Shown piece after piece: positions 54,554-64,000 of a stretch of 64,000 nt of DNA. Under the pieces are notes generated by a model, which was not told the origin of the DNA, did not search any database, and worked only from the letters and a program-made list of their open reading frames with translations. The stretch comes from Actibacterium mucosum KCTC 23349 (GTDB lineage Bacteria; Pseudomonadota; Alphaproteobacteria; Rhodobacterales; Rhodobacteraceae), in assembly GCF_000647975.1 (NCBI RefSeq), contig NZ_JFKE01000001.1, positions 310,001-374,000 of the forward strand, in the 5' to 3' direction. The translations under genes were made by a program, and so were the position numbers. Position 1 is the first letter of the stretch; each line of letters begins with the position of its first letter.

Positions 54554-55830
54554 TGGATACGATCTTTGCTTTGGCAACGGCCCGCGGCAAGGCGGGCGTT
54601 GCTGTCATCCGCATCTCGGGGCCGCACGCATGTGCGGCCTTGTCTGCTTTTGGCGCGTCGGTTCCCCAGCCGCGTATGGCGGCGCTGCGGAACTTGCGGT
54701 CGGGCGACGACGTATTGGATTCGGCGTTGGTGCTCTATTTCCCCGCCGGGCAAAGCTTTACCGGCGACGAGGTGGTGGAGCTGCATTGCCACGGCAGCCT
54801 GGCCACCACGCAGGCCCTGCTGCGCGCGTTGTCCGATGTGGACGGTCTGCGCCTGGCCGAGCCCGGAGAGTTCACCCGCCGCGCTTTGGAAAACGGCAAG
54901 CTGGACTTGGCGCAGATTGAAGGCCTGGCCGATCTGGTCGAGGCTGAAACCGAGGCGCAGCGCAAGCAGGCGCATCGTGTGCTGTCCGGGGCCATCGGTA
55001 CGCGCGCCGAGGGCTGGCGCAGCAAGCTGATCCGCGCCGCCGCGCTGTTAGAGGCGGTGATCGACTTCGCCGACGAAGAGGTGCCCACCGATGTTTCGCC
55101 CGAGGTTCTGTCGCTGATCGAAGCCTGCCAGGATGAGATGGCCGGCGAATTGGCCGGTGTCGCGGTGGCTGAACGTATCCGCGAAGGGTTCGAGGTGGCG
55201 ATTATTGGCCCGCCGAATGCGGGCAAGTCCACCTTGCTGAACCGTCTTGCCGGGCGCGAGGCGGCCATCACCTCGCGCCATGCCGGCACCACCCGCGATG
55301 TGATCGAGGTTCGGATGGACCTTGCCGGGCTGCCGGTGACGCTGCTGGACACCGCCGGGCTGCGCGAAACGGTGGATGAGGTTGAACAGGCGGGGGTTGA
55401 TCTGGCCCGCCGCCGTGCCTCGGCCGCCGACCTGCGTGTGGTTCTTCTTGACGGTGACACGGTGCCCGATGTGGAAACGATGCCCGGCGACATCACCCTG
55501 CGTGGCAAGGCCGATACGGATCCGGCCGGACAGATCTCTGGCGTGACGGGGCAGGGGGTGGATGCGCTGATCGCGCAGATAACGCAGGTGCTGGAAACAC
55601 GTGCCTCGGGTGCGGGCACCTTGATCCGTGAGCGGCACCGGGTGGCCATGGCCCGCGCGCTGGACGCGCTGGACATGGCGCATCGGCGCGTGCAGGCGGG
55701 TGAGGAACAATCCGAACTGGCGGCCGAAGAGCTGCGCACAACCATCCGGGCCCTTGACTCATTGGTCGGACGTGTCGATGTAGAAGACCTTCTGGACGAA
55801 ATCTTTGCCAGCTTCTGCCTGGGCAAGTGA
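54553..55830 (+). CDS. mnmE: tRNA modification GTPase MnmE
   Basis: 425 aa, a little short for the family but complete. N-terminal folate-binding domain, central GTPase with G1 GPPNAGKST (219-227), G2 TTRD, G3 DTAG; the G4 region reads LRGKAD rather than NKxD in the clean form. C-terminal CxGK motif ASFCLGK (419-425). With MnmG it makes cmnm5U34 on tRNAs. Ends three bases before mnmG. Confidence 0.95.
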   Translation: MDTIFALATARGKAGVAVIRISGPHACAALSAFGASVPQPRMAALRNLRSGDDVLDSALVLYFPAGQSFTGDEVVELHCHGSLATTQALLRALSDVDGLRLAEPGEFTRRALENGKLDLAQIEGLADLVEAETEAQRKQAHRVLSGAIGTRAEGWRSKLIRAAALLEAVIDFADEEVPTDVSPEVLSLIEACQDEMAGELAGVAVAERIREGFEVAIIGPPNAGKSTLLNRLAGREAAITSRHAGTTRDVIEVRMDLAGLPVTLLDTAGLRETVDEVEQAGVDLARRRASAADLRVVLLDGDTVPDVETMPGDITLRGKADTDPAGQISGVTGQGVDALIAQITQVLETRASGAGTLIRERHRVAMARALDALDMAHRRVQAGEEQSELAAEELRTTIRALDSLVGRVDVEDLLDEIFASFCLGK

Positions 55831-55833
55831 GGA

Positions 55834-57705
55834 GTGTTTCACGTGAAACATCGCGCCTTTGATGTTGTTGTGATCGGTGGCGGCCATGCCGGCGCCGAGG
55901 CTGCGCATGCGGCTGCGCGCCGTGGTGCCAACACGGCGCTGGTGACGTTGAAGGCGACCGATCTGGGCGTGATGTCCTGCAACCCGGCCATCGGGGGGCT
56001 GGGCAAGGGCCACCTGGTGCGCGAGGTGGATGCGATGGACGGCATCATGGGCCGTGCTGCTGACGCCGCCGGGATACAGTTTCGCCTGCTGAACCGCCGC
56101 AAAGGCCCCGCCGTGCAAGGCCCCCGCACGCAAGCAGACCGCGCGCTTTACCGAGCAGCCGTGCAGTCATTGACAGCGGCACAGCCCAACCTGACCGTGG
56201 TTGAAGGCGAAGTGACGGACCTGATCATCGAAGGCGTCCGTGTCTGTGGTGTGGTTGTCGGCGACGACGAACTGCGCGCCGGGGCGGTTGTACTGACCAC
56301 CGGCACCTTTTTGCGTGGGGTCATCCATATTGGCGACGAACAACGGGCCGGTGGACGCATGGGCGACAAACCCTCGGTGCGTCTGGCAGAGCGGATCGAC
56401 GATTTTGGCCTGCCCCTTGGCCGTTTGAAAACCGGCACGCCCCCGCGTCTGGATGGGGATACCATCGATTGGTCCGGTCTGGACATGCAGCCCGGCGACG
56501 ACGACCCGGTGATGTTTTCGTTCCTGTCGAAAGAAGTGCAGGCGCGGCAGATCTCTTGCGGGATCACCCATACGAACGAAGAAACTCACGCGATCATTCG
56601 CAGTAACCTTGACCGGTCAGCGATGTATGGTGGTCATATCGAAGGAGTGGGGCCGCGATATTGCCCGTCGATCGAGGACAAGATCGTGCGGTTTGCCGAC
56701 AAAACCTCGCACCAGATTTTTCTTGAACCAGAGGGGCTGACCACTTCGACAATCTACCCCAACGGCATCTCGACCTCACTGCCGGTAGATGTGCAAGAGG
56801 CCTATGTCAGATCGATCAAGGGGCTGCGGGATGTCGTGATCCAGCAGCCGGGCTATGCCATCGAGTATGACTATGTCGATCCGCTGGCGCTGAACGCGCA
56901 GTTGCGGCTGCGCGCGGTTGAGGGTTTGTATCTTGCGGGGCAGATCAACGGCACCACGGGGTATGAGGAAGCCGCGGCCCAAGGGCTTGTCGCCGGTCTG
57001 AACGCAGCGGGCGAGGCCTGTGACTTGGAGCCGGTGAAATTCACTCGCAACGAGAGCTATATCGGGGTCATGATCGACGACCTGATCACGCGCGGCGTGT
57101 CCGAGCCTTATCGCATGTTCACTTCGCGCGCTGAATTCCGTCTGTCATTGAGGGCGGACAACGCAGATCAGCGGCTAACCCCGCTTGGATTGCAGGCGGG
57201 CTGTGTGGGTGACACGCGGCAAATGCAATTCATCGACAAGATGGAGCGCCTCCGCGCGGCGCGCTCGACGCTTGAAGGCATGGCTCTTTCGCCAACCGCG
57301 CTCAAAGCGGCGGGACTTCAGGTTAAGGAAGATGGCAAGCGCCGGAACGGGATGGATCTTTTGGCCTTCCCGGACGTGACGTTTGACCACTTGCTGGGTT
57401 TCGAGCCTGCGCTGAATGATATCCTGCCCGAGGATCGGGATCAGGTCGCCAAGGACGCGCTTTATGCGAACTACATTCGTCGCCAGGCACAGGACGTGGC
57501 CGTGATGCAGCGGGACGAAGCGCATGAGATTCCGGCGGGGTTTGATTTCCTCGTGCTCGAAGGGCTGTCCAATGAGCTGAAGCAAAAGCTTCACCGTGCG
57601 CGTCCGGAAACTTTGGGCCAGGCAGGGCGGGTCGAAGGGATGACGCCGGCGGCGCTGACGTTGATTCTGGCCAAGCTGCGGCAACAATCGCGGAAATCTG
57701 CATGA
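55834..57705 (+). CDS. mnmG: tRNA uridine-5-carboxymethylaminomethyl modification enzyme MnmG (GidA)
   Basis: 623 aa from GTG 55834. FAD motif [10 protein letters not shown] (15-24), [43 protein letters not shown] and the later [17 protein letters not shown]. Partner of MnmE. GAGGA (55829-55833) abuts this GTG; the in-frame GTG at 55843 has a nine-base spacing to GAGGA and may be the true start. Both starts lie in the parS palindrome 55835-55850, which codes for FHVKH. ATGA overlap with rsmG at the end. Confidence 0.96.
   Translation: MFHVKHRAFDVVVIGGGHAGAEAAHAAARRGANTALVTLKATDLGVMSCNPAIGGLGKGHLVREVDAMDGIMGRAADAAGIQFRLLNRRKGPAVQGPRTQADRALYRAAVQSLTAAQPNLTVVEGEVTDLIIEGVRVCGVVVGDDELRAGAVVLTTGTFLRGVIHIGDEQRAGGRMGDKPSVRLAERIDDFGLPLGRLKTGTPPRLDGDTIDWSGLDMQPGDDDPVMFSFLSKEVQARQISCGITHTNEETHAIIRSNLDRSAMYGGHIEGVGPRYCPSIEDKIVRFADKTSHQIFLEPEGLTTSTIYPNGISTSLPVDVQEAYVRSIKGLRDVVIQQPGYAIEYDYVDPLALNAQLRLRAVEGLYLAGQINGTTGYEEAAAQGLVAGLNAAGEACDLEPVKFTRNESYIGVMIDDLITRGVSEPYRMFTSRAEFRLSLRADNADQRLTPLGLQAGCVGDTRQMQFIDKMERLRAARSTLEGMALSPTALKAAGLQVKEDGKRRNGMDLLAFPDVTFDHLLGFEPALNDILPEDRDQVAKDALYANYIRRQAQDVAVMQRDEAHEIPAGFDFLVLEGLSNELKQKLHRARPETLGQAGRVEGMTPAALTLILAKLRQQSRKSA
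55835..55850. promoter_or_regulatory. parS: parS site 1, inside the mnmG start
   Basis: TGTTTCACGTGAAACA, the perfect 16-bp palindrome that ParB recognises across bacteria. About 3.2 kb from the oriC gap and 3.3 kb from parB. Confidence 0.95.
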
Positions 57706-58319
57706 GTCAGCACAAGATTGGCAGCCTCGATGTTTCACGTGAAACATTCGAGCGGCTGAAACGCTATGAATCGCTTCTGTATAAATGGAACCCCCGCATT
57801 AACCTGGTGGCGAAATCCACGTTAGCCGACGCCTGGAACCGGCATTTCGTGGATTCCGCGCAGGTGGTTCAGGTGCTGTCGGCGTTTCCCGACCGCTGGC
57901 TGGATCTTGGCACCGGCGGTGGCTTCCCCGGGTTGGTCGCGGCAATCATAGCAGCCGAGCTGGCGCCGGGATGCGACGTGACACTTGTTGAAAGCGACGC
58001 ACGGAAATCAGCTTTTCTGCGCACTGTGATCCGCGAGACGGGGATTCGCACGCAGGTAGAGAATAAGCGGATCGAGGCGCTGAACCCGGCCGAAGCCGAT
58101 CTTGTTTCCGCCCGTGCATTGGCAAGTATTGATCAGCTATTGGGCTTTTGCGAACGCCATCTGCGACCAGAAGGACGCGCCCTGTTCTTAAAAGGCGAAC
58201 GGCATCAGGCAGAGATTGAAGAGGCCAGAAAAAACTGGCATTTCAAAGTCGAAGAGGTGCCCAGCCAGACCAGCGACGGCGCCGTGATTCTGCTGATTGG
58301 AGAAATTCGGCGTGTCTGA
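57702..58319 (+). CDS. rsmG: 16S rRNA (guanine-527-N7)-methyltransferase RsmG (GidB)
   Basis: 205 aa. SAM-binding motif [14 protein letters not shown] (about 66-79), [13 protein letters not shown], and [13 protein letters not shown]. Methylates G527 of 16S rRNA in the cytoplasm. Codons 10-15 (DVSRET) are formed by parS site 2. Starts inside the mnmG stop (ATGA) and overlaps parA by 8 bp. Confidence 0.95.
   Translation: MSQHKIGSLDVSRETFERLKRYESLLYKWNPRINLVAKSTLADAWNRHFVDSAQVVQVLSAFPDRWLDLGTGGGFPGLVAAIIAAELAPGCDVTLVESDARKSAFLRTVIRETGIRTQVENKRIEALNPAEADLVSARALASIDQLLGFCERHLRPEGRALFLKGERHQAEIEEARKNWHFKVEEVPSQTSDGAVILLIGEIRRV
57731..57746. promoter_or_regulatory. parS: parS site 2, inside rsmG
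   Basis: TGTTTCACGTGAAACA again; the symmetry extends one base on each side (57730-57747). 1896 bp from parS site 1. Confidence 0.95.
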
Positions 58320-59118
58320 TCCGACCCGGCCTAACGGCCCCAAAATCATTGCGATTGCCAACCAAAAAGGTGGCGTCGGGAAAACCACAACAACCATCAA
58401 CCTGGCAGCCGGGCTTGCCGAAGAAGGAAAGACGGTTCTGATCGTCGATCTGGACCCGCAGGGCAATGCCTCGACCGGGCTGGGGGTGGAAAAGGCGGAT
58501 CGCGTCAAAACCACCTATGACATGCTGTTGGAAGAGGCGCCGCTGACCGATATCATCCGGGCAACGGATGTTGATGGTGTTCTGATCGCGCCTGCAACAA
58601 CTGATCTCAGTTCGGCCGACATTGAAATGGTCGCGAACGAGAAACGCAGCTTCCTTTTGCACGATGCGCTGCGTCAGCCGGTTATGGATGGCTATGGGTT
58701 CGACTTTATCCTGATCGATTGTCCGCCATCGCTCAGCCTGCTGACGGTGAACGCCATGGTCGCCGCGCACTCGGTCTTGGTGCCGCTGCAAAGCGAGTTC
58801 TTCGCGCTAGAAGGCCTGTCTCAGCTGATGCTGACCATCCGCGAGCTGCGGCAGACGGCCAATCCGAACCTGCGGATAGAAGGCGTTGTTCTGACCATGT
58901 ATGACAAGCGCAACAACCTGTCGCTGCAAGTGGAATCGGACGCGCGTGAGTATCTGGGTGATCTGGTATTTGAAACCGTCATTCCACGAAATGTCCGCGT
59001 TTCCGAAGCGCCATCTTTTGCGCAACCTGTGCTGGATTACGACGCGGCGTCGACGGGTGCGGTTGCGTATCGTAAACTGGCTACAGAGATCATCGCGCAG
59101 GGCGGCGCAACAGAATAA
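58312..59118 (+). CDS. parA: Chromosome partitioning ATPase ParA
   Basis: 268 aa from GTG 58312, with GGAGA eight bases before, overlapping rsmG. Deviant Walker [10 protein letters not shown] (19-27), Walker A' [14 protein letters not shown], Walker [12 protein letters not shown]. Moves ParB-bound origin DNA to the poles by dynamic binding to the nucleoid. 15 bp before parB. Confidence 0.97.
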   Translation: MSDPTRPNGPKIIAIANQKGGVGKTTTTINLAAGLAEEGKTVLIVDLDPQGNASTGLGVEKADRVKTTYDMLLEEAPLTDIIRATDVDGVLIAPATTDLSSADIEMVANEKRSFLLHDALRQPVMDGYGFDFILIDCPPSLSLLTVNAMVAAHSVLVPLQSEFFALEGLSQLMLTIRELRQTANPNLRIEGVVLTMYDKRNNLSLQVESDAREYLGDLVFETVIPRNVRVSEAPSFAQPVLDYDAASTGAVAYRKLATEIIAQGGATE

Positions 59119-59133
59119 AAACAGGAGGCACGC

Positions 59134-60033
59134 GTGGCGAAAAAGGGTGAAAAACGAGGGTTGGGTCGCGGTTTGTCGGCGTTGATGGCCGACGTATCAT
59201 TGAACGAGCCGGAAACGACAGAAACACCCGCAACGCCAGACAGCGTTGTCCCGGTTGAACATCTGATCCCCAATCCTGACCAGCCTCGTCGCCGTTTCGC
59301 TCCGGAAGCCTTGGAAGAGTTGGCCGCGTCGATCCGTGAAAAGGGAGTGATTCAGCCCCTGATCGTGCGACCGGTCGACAACGACAAGGGAAAATACGAG
59401 ATCGTTGCGGGTGAGCGCCGGTGGCGCGCGTCCCAAATGGCGCAATTGCACGACGTGCCTGTGATCATTCGCGAGTTCGACGATACCGAAGTTCTGGAAA
59501 TCGCGATCATCGAGAATATTCAGCGCGCCGACCTGAACCCGGTGGAGGAAGCGCTGGGTTATCGCCAGTTGATGGACCGGTTCGGCCACACGCAGGAAAA
59601 GCTGGCCGAGGCGCTCAGCAAAAGCCGCAGCCATATCGCCAACCTTATGCGTCTGCTGCAACTGCCGGAAGAGGTGCAGGACCATCTGCGCGAGGGGCGA
59701 TTGTCTGCTGGCCACGCCCGAGCGCTGATCACCAGCGATGACCCGGTGCGCCTTGCGAACGAGGTGATCGCCAAGGGCTTGTCTGTACGCGATACGGAAA
59801 AGCTGACCAAAAAGCCGTCGGCCCCGAAAGCCGCAGCGCCGAAGCCGGTGGATAAAGATGCCGACACGCGGGCGTTGGAGCAGGATCTGTCTGCCAATAT
59901 CGACATGGCAGTGGCGATCGAGCACAAGGGCGAAACCGGCGGCGGGAAGCTGGTGATTACCTACAAGACCCTGGAAGACTTGGACGAGCTGTGCCGGATT
60001 CTGACCGCTATGCCTCGGGACGAGTCCAGATAA
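59134..60033 (+). CDS. parB: Chromosome partitioning CTPase ParB
   Basis: 299 aa from GTG 59134 behind AGGAGG. N-terminal ParA-activating KRGLGRGLSALM (8-19), CTP-binding ParB/Srx domain with box II GERRWRAS, helix-turn-helix KLAEALSKSRSHIANLMRLL, Ala/Pro linker (APKAAAPKP) and C-terminal dimerisation part (LVITYKTLEDLDELC). Binds the parS sites at 55835 and 57731. The end overlaps convergent ybaN by 26 bp. Confidence 0.97.
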   Translation: MAKKGEKRGLGRGLSALMADVSLNEPETTETPATPDSVVPVEHLIPNPDQPRRRFAPEALEELAASIREKGVIQPLIVRPVDNDKGKYEIVAGERRWRASQMAQLHDVPVIIREFDDTEVLEIAIIENIQRADLNPVEEALGYRQLMDRFGHTQEKLAEALSKSRSHIANLMRLLQLPEEVQDHLREGRLSAGHARALITSDDPVRLANEVIAKGLSVRDTEKLTKKPSAPKAAAPKPVDKDADTRALEQDLSANIDMAVAIEHKGETGGGKLVITYKTLEDLDELCRILTAMPRDESR

Positions 60034-60361
60034 ACAGCGCCACCAAGCTGAGGATAACAGCCTGTGCAATCAGGCCGATTGGTGGAATACTCAACAGGAT
60101 CGAAATCACAAATGCGGCAAGGATAGAGCCGCTGGCCAGCCACTTCACACGCCGGCGAATTGCGCCATGCTCGCGCCAGTCGTCAATTGGCGGGCCGAAT
60201 GTTGGGTGCGAAATCAACCAGTTGTGCAGTCGCTCGGACGATCGCGAAAAACAGAAAGCTGCCAACAGCAGAAATGGGACCGTCGGCAGGCCGGGCAGGG
60301 GAATGCCAAGCATGGCCAAGCCAACCGAAACTATCCCCAAGAAAGCCCACAGGATACGCAT
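60008..60361 (-). CDS. YbaN family (DUF454) inner-membrane protein
   Basis: 117 aa. Membrane segments at about 4-20, 25-42 and 75-112; the family pattern LGIVSVGLAMLGIPLPGLPTVPFLLLAAFCFSRSSERLH is complete up to PTFGPPIDDW. Function unknown. Its ATG directly follows the hemW stop (TGAATG), so it ends the leftward rph-rdgB-hemW unit. Confidence 0.9.
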   Translation of the reverse strand: MRILWAFLGIVSVGLAMLGIPLPGLPTVPFLLLAAFCFSRSSERLHNWLISHPTFGPPIDDWREHGAIRRRVKWLASGSILAAFVISILLSIPPIGLIAQAVILSLVALFIWTRPEA

Positions 60362-61525
60362 TCAGACCTCTGGCAATAGGTTGCGGATAACAGCGTTAAG
60401 AACGGGCCGCCCCTTGGCGGTGGTTCGCAGGGTATCACCGGAGCGGGCGACAAGGCCCAGTTCCAGCAGTTCCAGCAGTTTCTGAGGCGCAATATAGTCA
60501 CGGTAAAGGCCGTTCAGACGCTTCAGATCGACGCCATCCAGAATACGCAGGCCAAACATCAGGTATTCGCCAGCCTGGTCAAAGCCCGATACGGCGTCTC
60601 TGAGGTTTTCCCCGTTACCGGTTTCTTCAACAGCGTTCAGCCACTTGCCCGGCGCCAAATGCGTTTCTGTGGCAAATTTCTGCCCGCCAACCGTCACGCG
60701 CCCATGCGCGCCCGGTCCTATGCCGGCATAATCTCCATAGCGCCAATAGATCAGGTTATGTCTGGATTCAGAGCCTAAAGCGGCATGATTAGACACTTCG
60801 TAGGCCGGATAGCCCGCTGTGTCGCAAATCTCTTGCGTCGCAAAATACATGTCGCCGGCCAGATCTTCATCCGGCAATCCACGCAACCCACCACGCGACA
60901 GGCGGTCGCCAAAAGCGGTGCCGTCTTCGATGGTCAGCTGATAAAGCGACAGATGATCGGCGGCCATGGCCAAGGCTTCGCGCAGCTCGGCCTGCCAATC
61001 GGCCAGGGACTGGTTTTGCCTTGCATAAATCAGGTCGAAACTGCTGCGGTCAAAGGTGCTTTGGGCGATCTCTATGGCTTTCCGGGCCTCGGCAACGGAA
61101 TGAATGCGGCCAAGCGCGCGCAGATCGGCATCGTTCAGGGCCTGAATACCAACGGAAACACGGTTTATCCCGGCATCACGAAAGGCCGCAAAGCGGCCCG
61201 TCTCAACCGAACCTGGGTTGGCTTCCAGCGTGATTTCGATGTCATTTGCCGTGGGCCAGGCACCGCGAATGGCTGCGATCATGTCGCCGACAAGGTCCGG
61301 GTCCATCAGGCTGGGCGTACCGCCGCCGAAATAGATCGTGTTCAGAACGCGGTTTGGCAATTCGGCGGCAACACGCTGAATTTCAGCCAAATAGGCACTC
61401 TTCCAGCGGGATTGGTCAATTTTGGCCGCAACGTGAGAGTTAAAATCGCAATACGGGCACTTGGCCTGGCAAAAGGGCCAATGGATATAGAGGCCAAAGC
61501 CCCCGTGTTGCCAATCCTCAGTCAC
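60362..61525 (-). CDS. hemW: HemW, haem chaperone-like radical SAM protein
   Basis: 387 aa from GTG 61525; a TTG one codon earlier is an alternative. Radical-SAM cluster CxxxCxxC with C19, C23, C26 (FCQAKCPYCDF), then YFGGGTPSLM, RVSVGIQALND and the C-terminal HemW region. Long annotated as oxygen-independent coproporphyrinogen oxidase; lacks the fourth Cys typical of true HemN and is better seen as haem-delivery HemW. Overlaps rdgB by 8 bp. Confidence 0.93.
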   Translation of the reverse strand: MTEDWQHGGFGLYIHWPFCQAKCPYCDFNSHVAAKIDQSRWKSAYLAEIQRVAAELPNRVLNTIYFGGGTPSLMDPDLVGDMIAAIRGAWPTANDIEITLEANPGSVETGRFAAFRDAGINRVSVGIQALNDADLRALGRIHSVAEARKAIEIAQSTFDRSSFDLIYARQNQSLADWQAELREALAMAADHLSLYQLTIEDGTAFGDRLSRGGLRGLPDEDLAGDMYFATQEICDTAGYPAYEVSNHAALGSESRHNLIYWRYGDYAGIGPGAHGRVTVGGQKFATETHLAPGKWLNAVEETGNGENLRDAVSGFDQAGEYLMFGLRILDGVDLKRLNGLYRDYIAPQKLLELLELGLVARSGDTLRTTAKGRPVLNAVIRNLLPEV

Positions 61526-62126
61526 CAAACACCGTTTTCAGTTTCGCAAAGGCATCGGCACGGTGGCTGATGCGGTTCTTTTCGTCCCAATCCATCTCGC
61601 CAAATGTGATGTCATACCCGGCGGGCTGAAACATCGGGTCATAGCCATGGCCGTTCTCACCGCGCATGGGCCAGACACATTCGCCTTCAACCTTGCCCTC
61701 GAACACCTCGTCATGGCCGTCGGGCCAGGCCAGCACAAAGGTCGCGCGGAACCGTGCGGTTCGGGGGTAGGGGGCGCTGACCTCTTCCAGCTTGGTCCAG
61801 GTTTTTTCCATCGCCATCTTGAAGTCGCGGCCGTTGGGCGTTTCCGCCCAGTCGGCGGTGTAAACTCCGGGCGCACCACCCAAGCCGTCCACCTCGATCC
61901 CGCTGTCGTCGGCAAGGGCTGGCAGACCCGTCGCCTTGACGGCGGCATGGGCCTTGATCCGGGCATTGCCGATGAAATTGTCTTCGGTTTCATCTGGCTC
62001 CGGCAGATTATGCTCGGCGGCGGACGTGGCGGTGATACCATAAGGCGCCAGAAGGTGGCGCATTTCCTCAAGCTTGCCCGCGTTATGGGTTGCGATGAGG
62101 ATTGTTTTATCCTTAAATTTCCGCAA
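61518..62126 (-). CDS. rdgB: XTP/dITP pyrophosphatase RdgB (HAM1)
   Basis: 202 aa using the TTG at 62126 (RKFKDKTILIATHN), behind GGGGGA and one base from the rph stop; a TTG eleven codons upstream would add an unusual N terminus. Signature ATHNAGKLEEMR, ADDSGIEVDGLGGAPGVYTADWA, GHGYDPMFQP and SHRADAF. Removes inosine/xanthosine triphosphates from the nucleotide pool. Confidence 0.93.
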   Translation of the reverse strand: MRKFKDKTILIATHNAGKLEEMRHLLAPYGITATSAAEHNLPEPDETEDNFIGNARIKAHAAVKATGLPALADDSGIEVDGLGGAPGVYTADWAETPNGRDFKMAMEKTWTKLEEVSAPYPRTARFRATFVLAWPDGHDEVFEGKVEGECVWPMRGENGHGYDPMFQPAGYDITFGEMDWDEKNRISHRADAFAKLKTVFGD

Positions 62127-62127
62127 C

Positions 62128-62844
62128 TTATCCCCCAACAGCCGTGTTTTGCGCGGCAACCAGCTCGCCCACGCCCTTGTCGGCCAGATCCATCAGGGCG
62201 TTCATCTGATCACGCGTAAAGGTCGAGCCTTCGGCCGACATCTGCACCTCGATCAGCTTGCCCGTGCCGGTCATGACAAAGTTGCCATCCACGCCGGCCT
62301 CGCTGTCTTCGGGGTAGTCCAGATCCAGAACCGGCTGCCCGGCATAGATCCCGCAGGAAACGGCAGCAACCGGATCAACCAGCGGGTCAGAGATAATGTC
62401 GCCTGCCTTCATCAGCTGATTGACCGCCAGCCGCAAAGCCACCCAACCACCGGTGATCGATGCGCAGCGCGTGCCGCCATCGGCCTGGATCACGTCGCAA
62501 TCAACGGTGATCTGGCGTTCGCCCAAGGCGACGCGATCAACACCGGCGCGCAGGCTGCGGCCAATCAGGCGCTGAATCTCAACGGTGCGTCCACCTTGCT
62601 TGCCGGTTGTGGCCTCGCGCCGCATGCGCGAACCGGTCGAACGGGGCAACATCCCGTATTCCGCCGTGACCCAGCCCAGCCCGGTGTTCTTCAGAAAGGG
62701 CGGTACGCGGGCTTCAAGCGACGCGGTACACAGCACATGCGTGTCACCCACCTTGATCAGGCACGAACCCTCGGCATGTTTGGTGACGTTGGTTTCGATC
62801 GAAATAGGGCGCATTTCGTTGACGGAACGACCGGATGGGCGCAT
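62128..62844 (-). CDS. rph: Ribonuclease PH
   Basis: 238 aa from ATG 62844 behind GAGGAG; the frame is open far upstream but there it shadows hrcA. Phosphorolytic 3' exoribonuclease that trims tRNA ends: N-terminal [50 protein letters not shown] and the late [20 protein letters not shown]. First gene of the leftward unit; divergent from hrcA with about 118 bp between. Confidence 0.96.
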   Translation of the reverse strand: MRPSGRSVNEMRPISIETNVTKHAEGSCLIKVGDTHVLCTASLEARVPPFLKNTGLGWVTAEYGMLPRSTGSRMRREATTGKQGGRTVEIQRLIGRSLRAGVDRVALGERQITVDCDVIQADGGTRCASITGGWVALRLAVNQLMKAGDIISDPLVDPVAAVSCGIYAGQPVLDLDYPEDSEAGVDGNFVMTGTGKLIEVQMSAEGSTFTRDQMNALMDLADKGVGELVAAQNTAVGG

Positions 62845-62962
62845 GTTTTGGCTCCTCTTGCAGCTTGCGCCTTGCTCACATGTGAAGCCAAATAATTCAA
62901 GGCCGATTGACGCGGCCGCTGAACGGCCTTTAATGATTTCTGGCTTCTGCGGGACGACGGAT

Positions 62963-64000
62963 TTGACCGACACATCATCAACACTCAGCCAGATGGACGA
63001 ACGCTCACGCGAGGTGTTTCGTCTTGTGGTCGAGGGGTACCTGGAAACGGGTGACCCGGTGGGCTCGCGTACCCTGACCCGTTCAATGACCGAAAAGGTC
63101 AGCGCGGCAACGATTCGCAACGTGATGCAGGATCTGGAGTTTCTGGGCCTTCTGGACAGCCCGCATATCTCTGCCGGCCGCGTGCCGACACAGCAGGGGC
63201 TGCGGATGTTCGTCGACGGCTTGCTGGAAGTGCGCGACCTCAACCAGACGGATCGCGAAAACATCGATGCTACGGTCAATTCCGGCGACGACGATGTGGG
63301 CCATATGTTGGACCGGATCGGATCGGCCCTTTCGGGGGCAACCCATGGGGCCAGCTTGGTGCTGACCCCCAAGCACGAGGCGCCGATCCGCCATATCGAA
63401 TTTGTAAGCCTGGCCGCCGACCGGGCGCTTGTGGTTCTGGTTTTTGCCGATGGCCACGTGGAAAACCGTCTATTTACGCCGCCCGCCGGGCAGACCCCGT
63501 CATCGATGCGCGAGGCGGCAAATTTTCTGAACGCCGTGGCCGAGGGCAAAACCCTTAGCGAACTGGGGCGCGCCATTCGCGAGCAGATCGATACACATCG
63601 GCAAGCCCTGAACGTATTGGCCCGCGAATTGGTCGAAGCCGGCCATGTGATCTGGCAGGATCAGGGCGGGCAGGACGAGCGGCTGATCGTGCGCGGCCGG
63701 GCGAATCTTTTGGGCGATTCCGCCGAAATGGCCGAGCTGGAACGCATTCGCACCCTCTTTGACGACCTCGAGCGCAAGCAGGACATTGCAAATTTCCTCG
63801 ATCTGGCGGAATCCGGCGAAGGCGTGCGCATTTTTATCGGTTCCGAGAACAAGCTTTTTTCACTTTCGGGTTCCTCTTTGGTGGTGTCTCCATATATGAA
63901 CGCAGACCGTAAGATCATTGGTGCCGTGGGCGTCATCGGTCCGACGCGGTTGAACTATGGCCGGGTGGTTCCGATCGTGGACTACACGGCACAGCTGGTG
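62963..64000 (+). CDS. hrcA: Heat-inducible transcription repressor HrcA, 3' end cut off by window edge
   Basis: 346 codons visible, open at the right edge. Winged-helix N terminus with [28 protein letters not shown] and [13 protein letters not shown], then [14 protein letters not shown] and the GAF-like middle with [11 protein letters not shown]. Represses heat-shock operons at CIRCE elements; none is visible upstream. Start uncertain: TTG 62963 gives the usual about eleven residues before MDERS, whereas ATG 62933 in the same frame adds ten unusual residues. Confidence 0.93.
   Translation, partial: MTDTSSTLSQMDERSREVFRLVVEGYLETGDPVGSRTLTRSMTEKVSAATIRNVMQDLEFLGLLDSPHISAGRVPTQQGLRMFVDGLLEVRDLNQTDRENIDATVNSGDDDVGHMLDRIGSALSGATHGASLVLTPKHEAPIRHIEFVSLAADRALVVLVFADGHVENRLFTPPAGQTPSSMREAANFLNAVAEGKTLSELGRAIREQIDTHRQALNVLARELVEAGHVIWQDQGGQDERLIVRGRANLLGDSAEMAELERIRTLFDDLERKQDIANFLDLAESGEGVRIFIGSENKLFSLSGSSLVVSPYMNADRKIIGAVGVIGPTRLNYGRVVPIVDYTAQLV

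Noticed and set aside
62845-62962. CIRCE element for HrcA autoregulation
   Set aside because: No TTAGCACTC-N9-GAGTGCTAA-like repeat was found in the rph-hrcA gap.
63555-63936. Minus-strand open frames opposite hrcA, and the upstream extension of rph to 63576
   Set aside because: They shadow HrcA, which shows clear family motifs on the plus strand.
1-64000. tRNA, rRNA, CRISPR arrays, insertion sequences, prophage
   Set aside because: Looked for but no cloverleaf-like T-loop clusters, rRNA segments, spaced direct repeats, transposases or phage genes were recognised.

Overview
The window looks like the origin-proximal part of the chromosome of an alphaproteobacterium of the family Rhodobacteraceae (Roseobacter-type). 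Grounds: the gene order rho-mnmE-mnmG-rsmG-parA-parB-hemW-rdgB-rph-hrcA on one side of a DnaA-box-rich intergenic gap and maf-aroE-coaE-dnaQ on the other; a regB/senC/regA redox-signalling cluster; a hemD-Mic60-hemY cluster; high-GC coding sequence with many ATGA-type start/stop overlaps. No rRNA, tRNA, CRISPR array, insertion sequence or prophage was recognised; the content is mostly chromosomal core plus one catabolic island.

Left end (1-10989): a myo-inositol uptake and degradation locus. A leftward unit encodes a periplasmic binding protein, permease, ATPase, then IolC (kinase fused to a DUF2090 domain), IolD, IolE and a cut-off small membrane protein. An RpiR-type repressor (IolR) sits upstream, and a rightward pair encodes two Gfo/Idh/MocA dehydrogenases, the second being IolG. 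Two TGGAA-N6-TTCCA palindromes at the two promoters are the likely IolR operators.

Middle left (10979-26748): an NmrA-like oxidoreductase behind a perfect 24-bp palindrome; hemY, mic60 and hemD leftward; tsaD, gpsA, a YciI protein, an EVE protein and a DUF1761 protein rightward; DUF2853, glutathione transferase and ahcY; small exported proteins; then regA, senC and regB with a small lipoprotein gene overlapping the end of regA.

Centre (26776-37284): a long rightward run starting with a membrane PAS protein that resembles DivL without its kinase part, preceded by a perfect CtrA-type box (TTAA-N7-TTAA), followed by tsaE, amgK, murU, addB, addA and trxA. A divergent LacI regulator/PhyH-dioxygenase pair follows.

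Right of centre (39695-52281): hslV and hslU with interposed membrane, nucleosidase and DM13 genes, then a lipoprotein hydrolase, smr, mltA, a Tim44-like protein, fxsA, secB and the leftward group dnaQ, coaE, aroE, maf.

Right end (52282-64000): a 426-bp AT-rich gap with several DnaA-box-like 9-mers, transcribed away from on both sides, is the likely oriC. To its right lie hemJ, rho, mnmE, mnmG, rsmG, parA and parB, with two perfect 16-bp parS sites, one covering the mnmG start and one inside rsmG. Leftward ybaN, hemW, rdgB, rph and a truncated rightward hrcA close the window.
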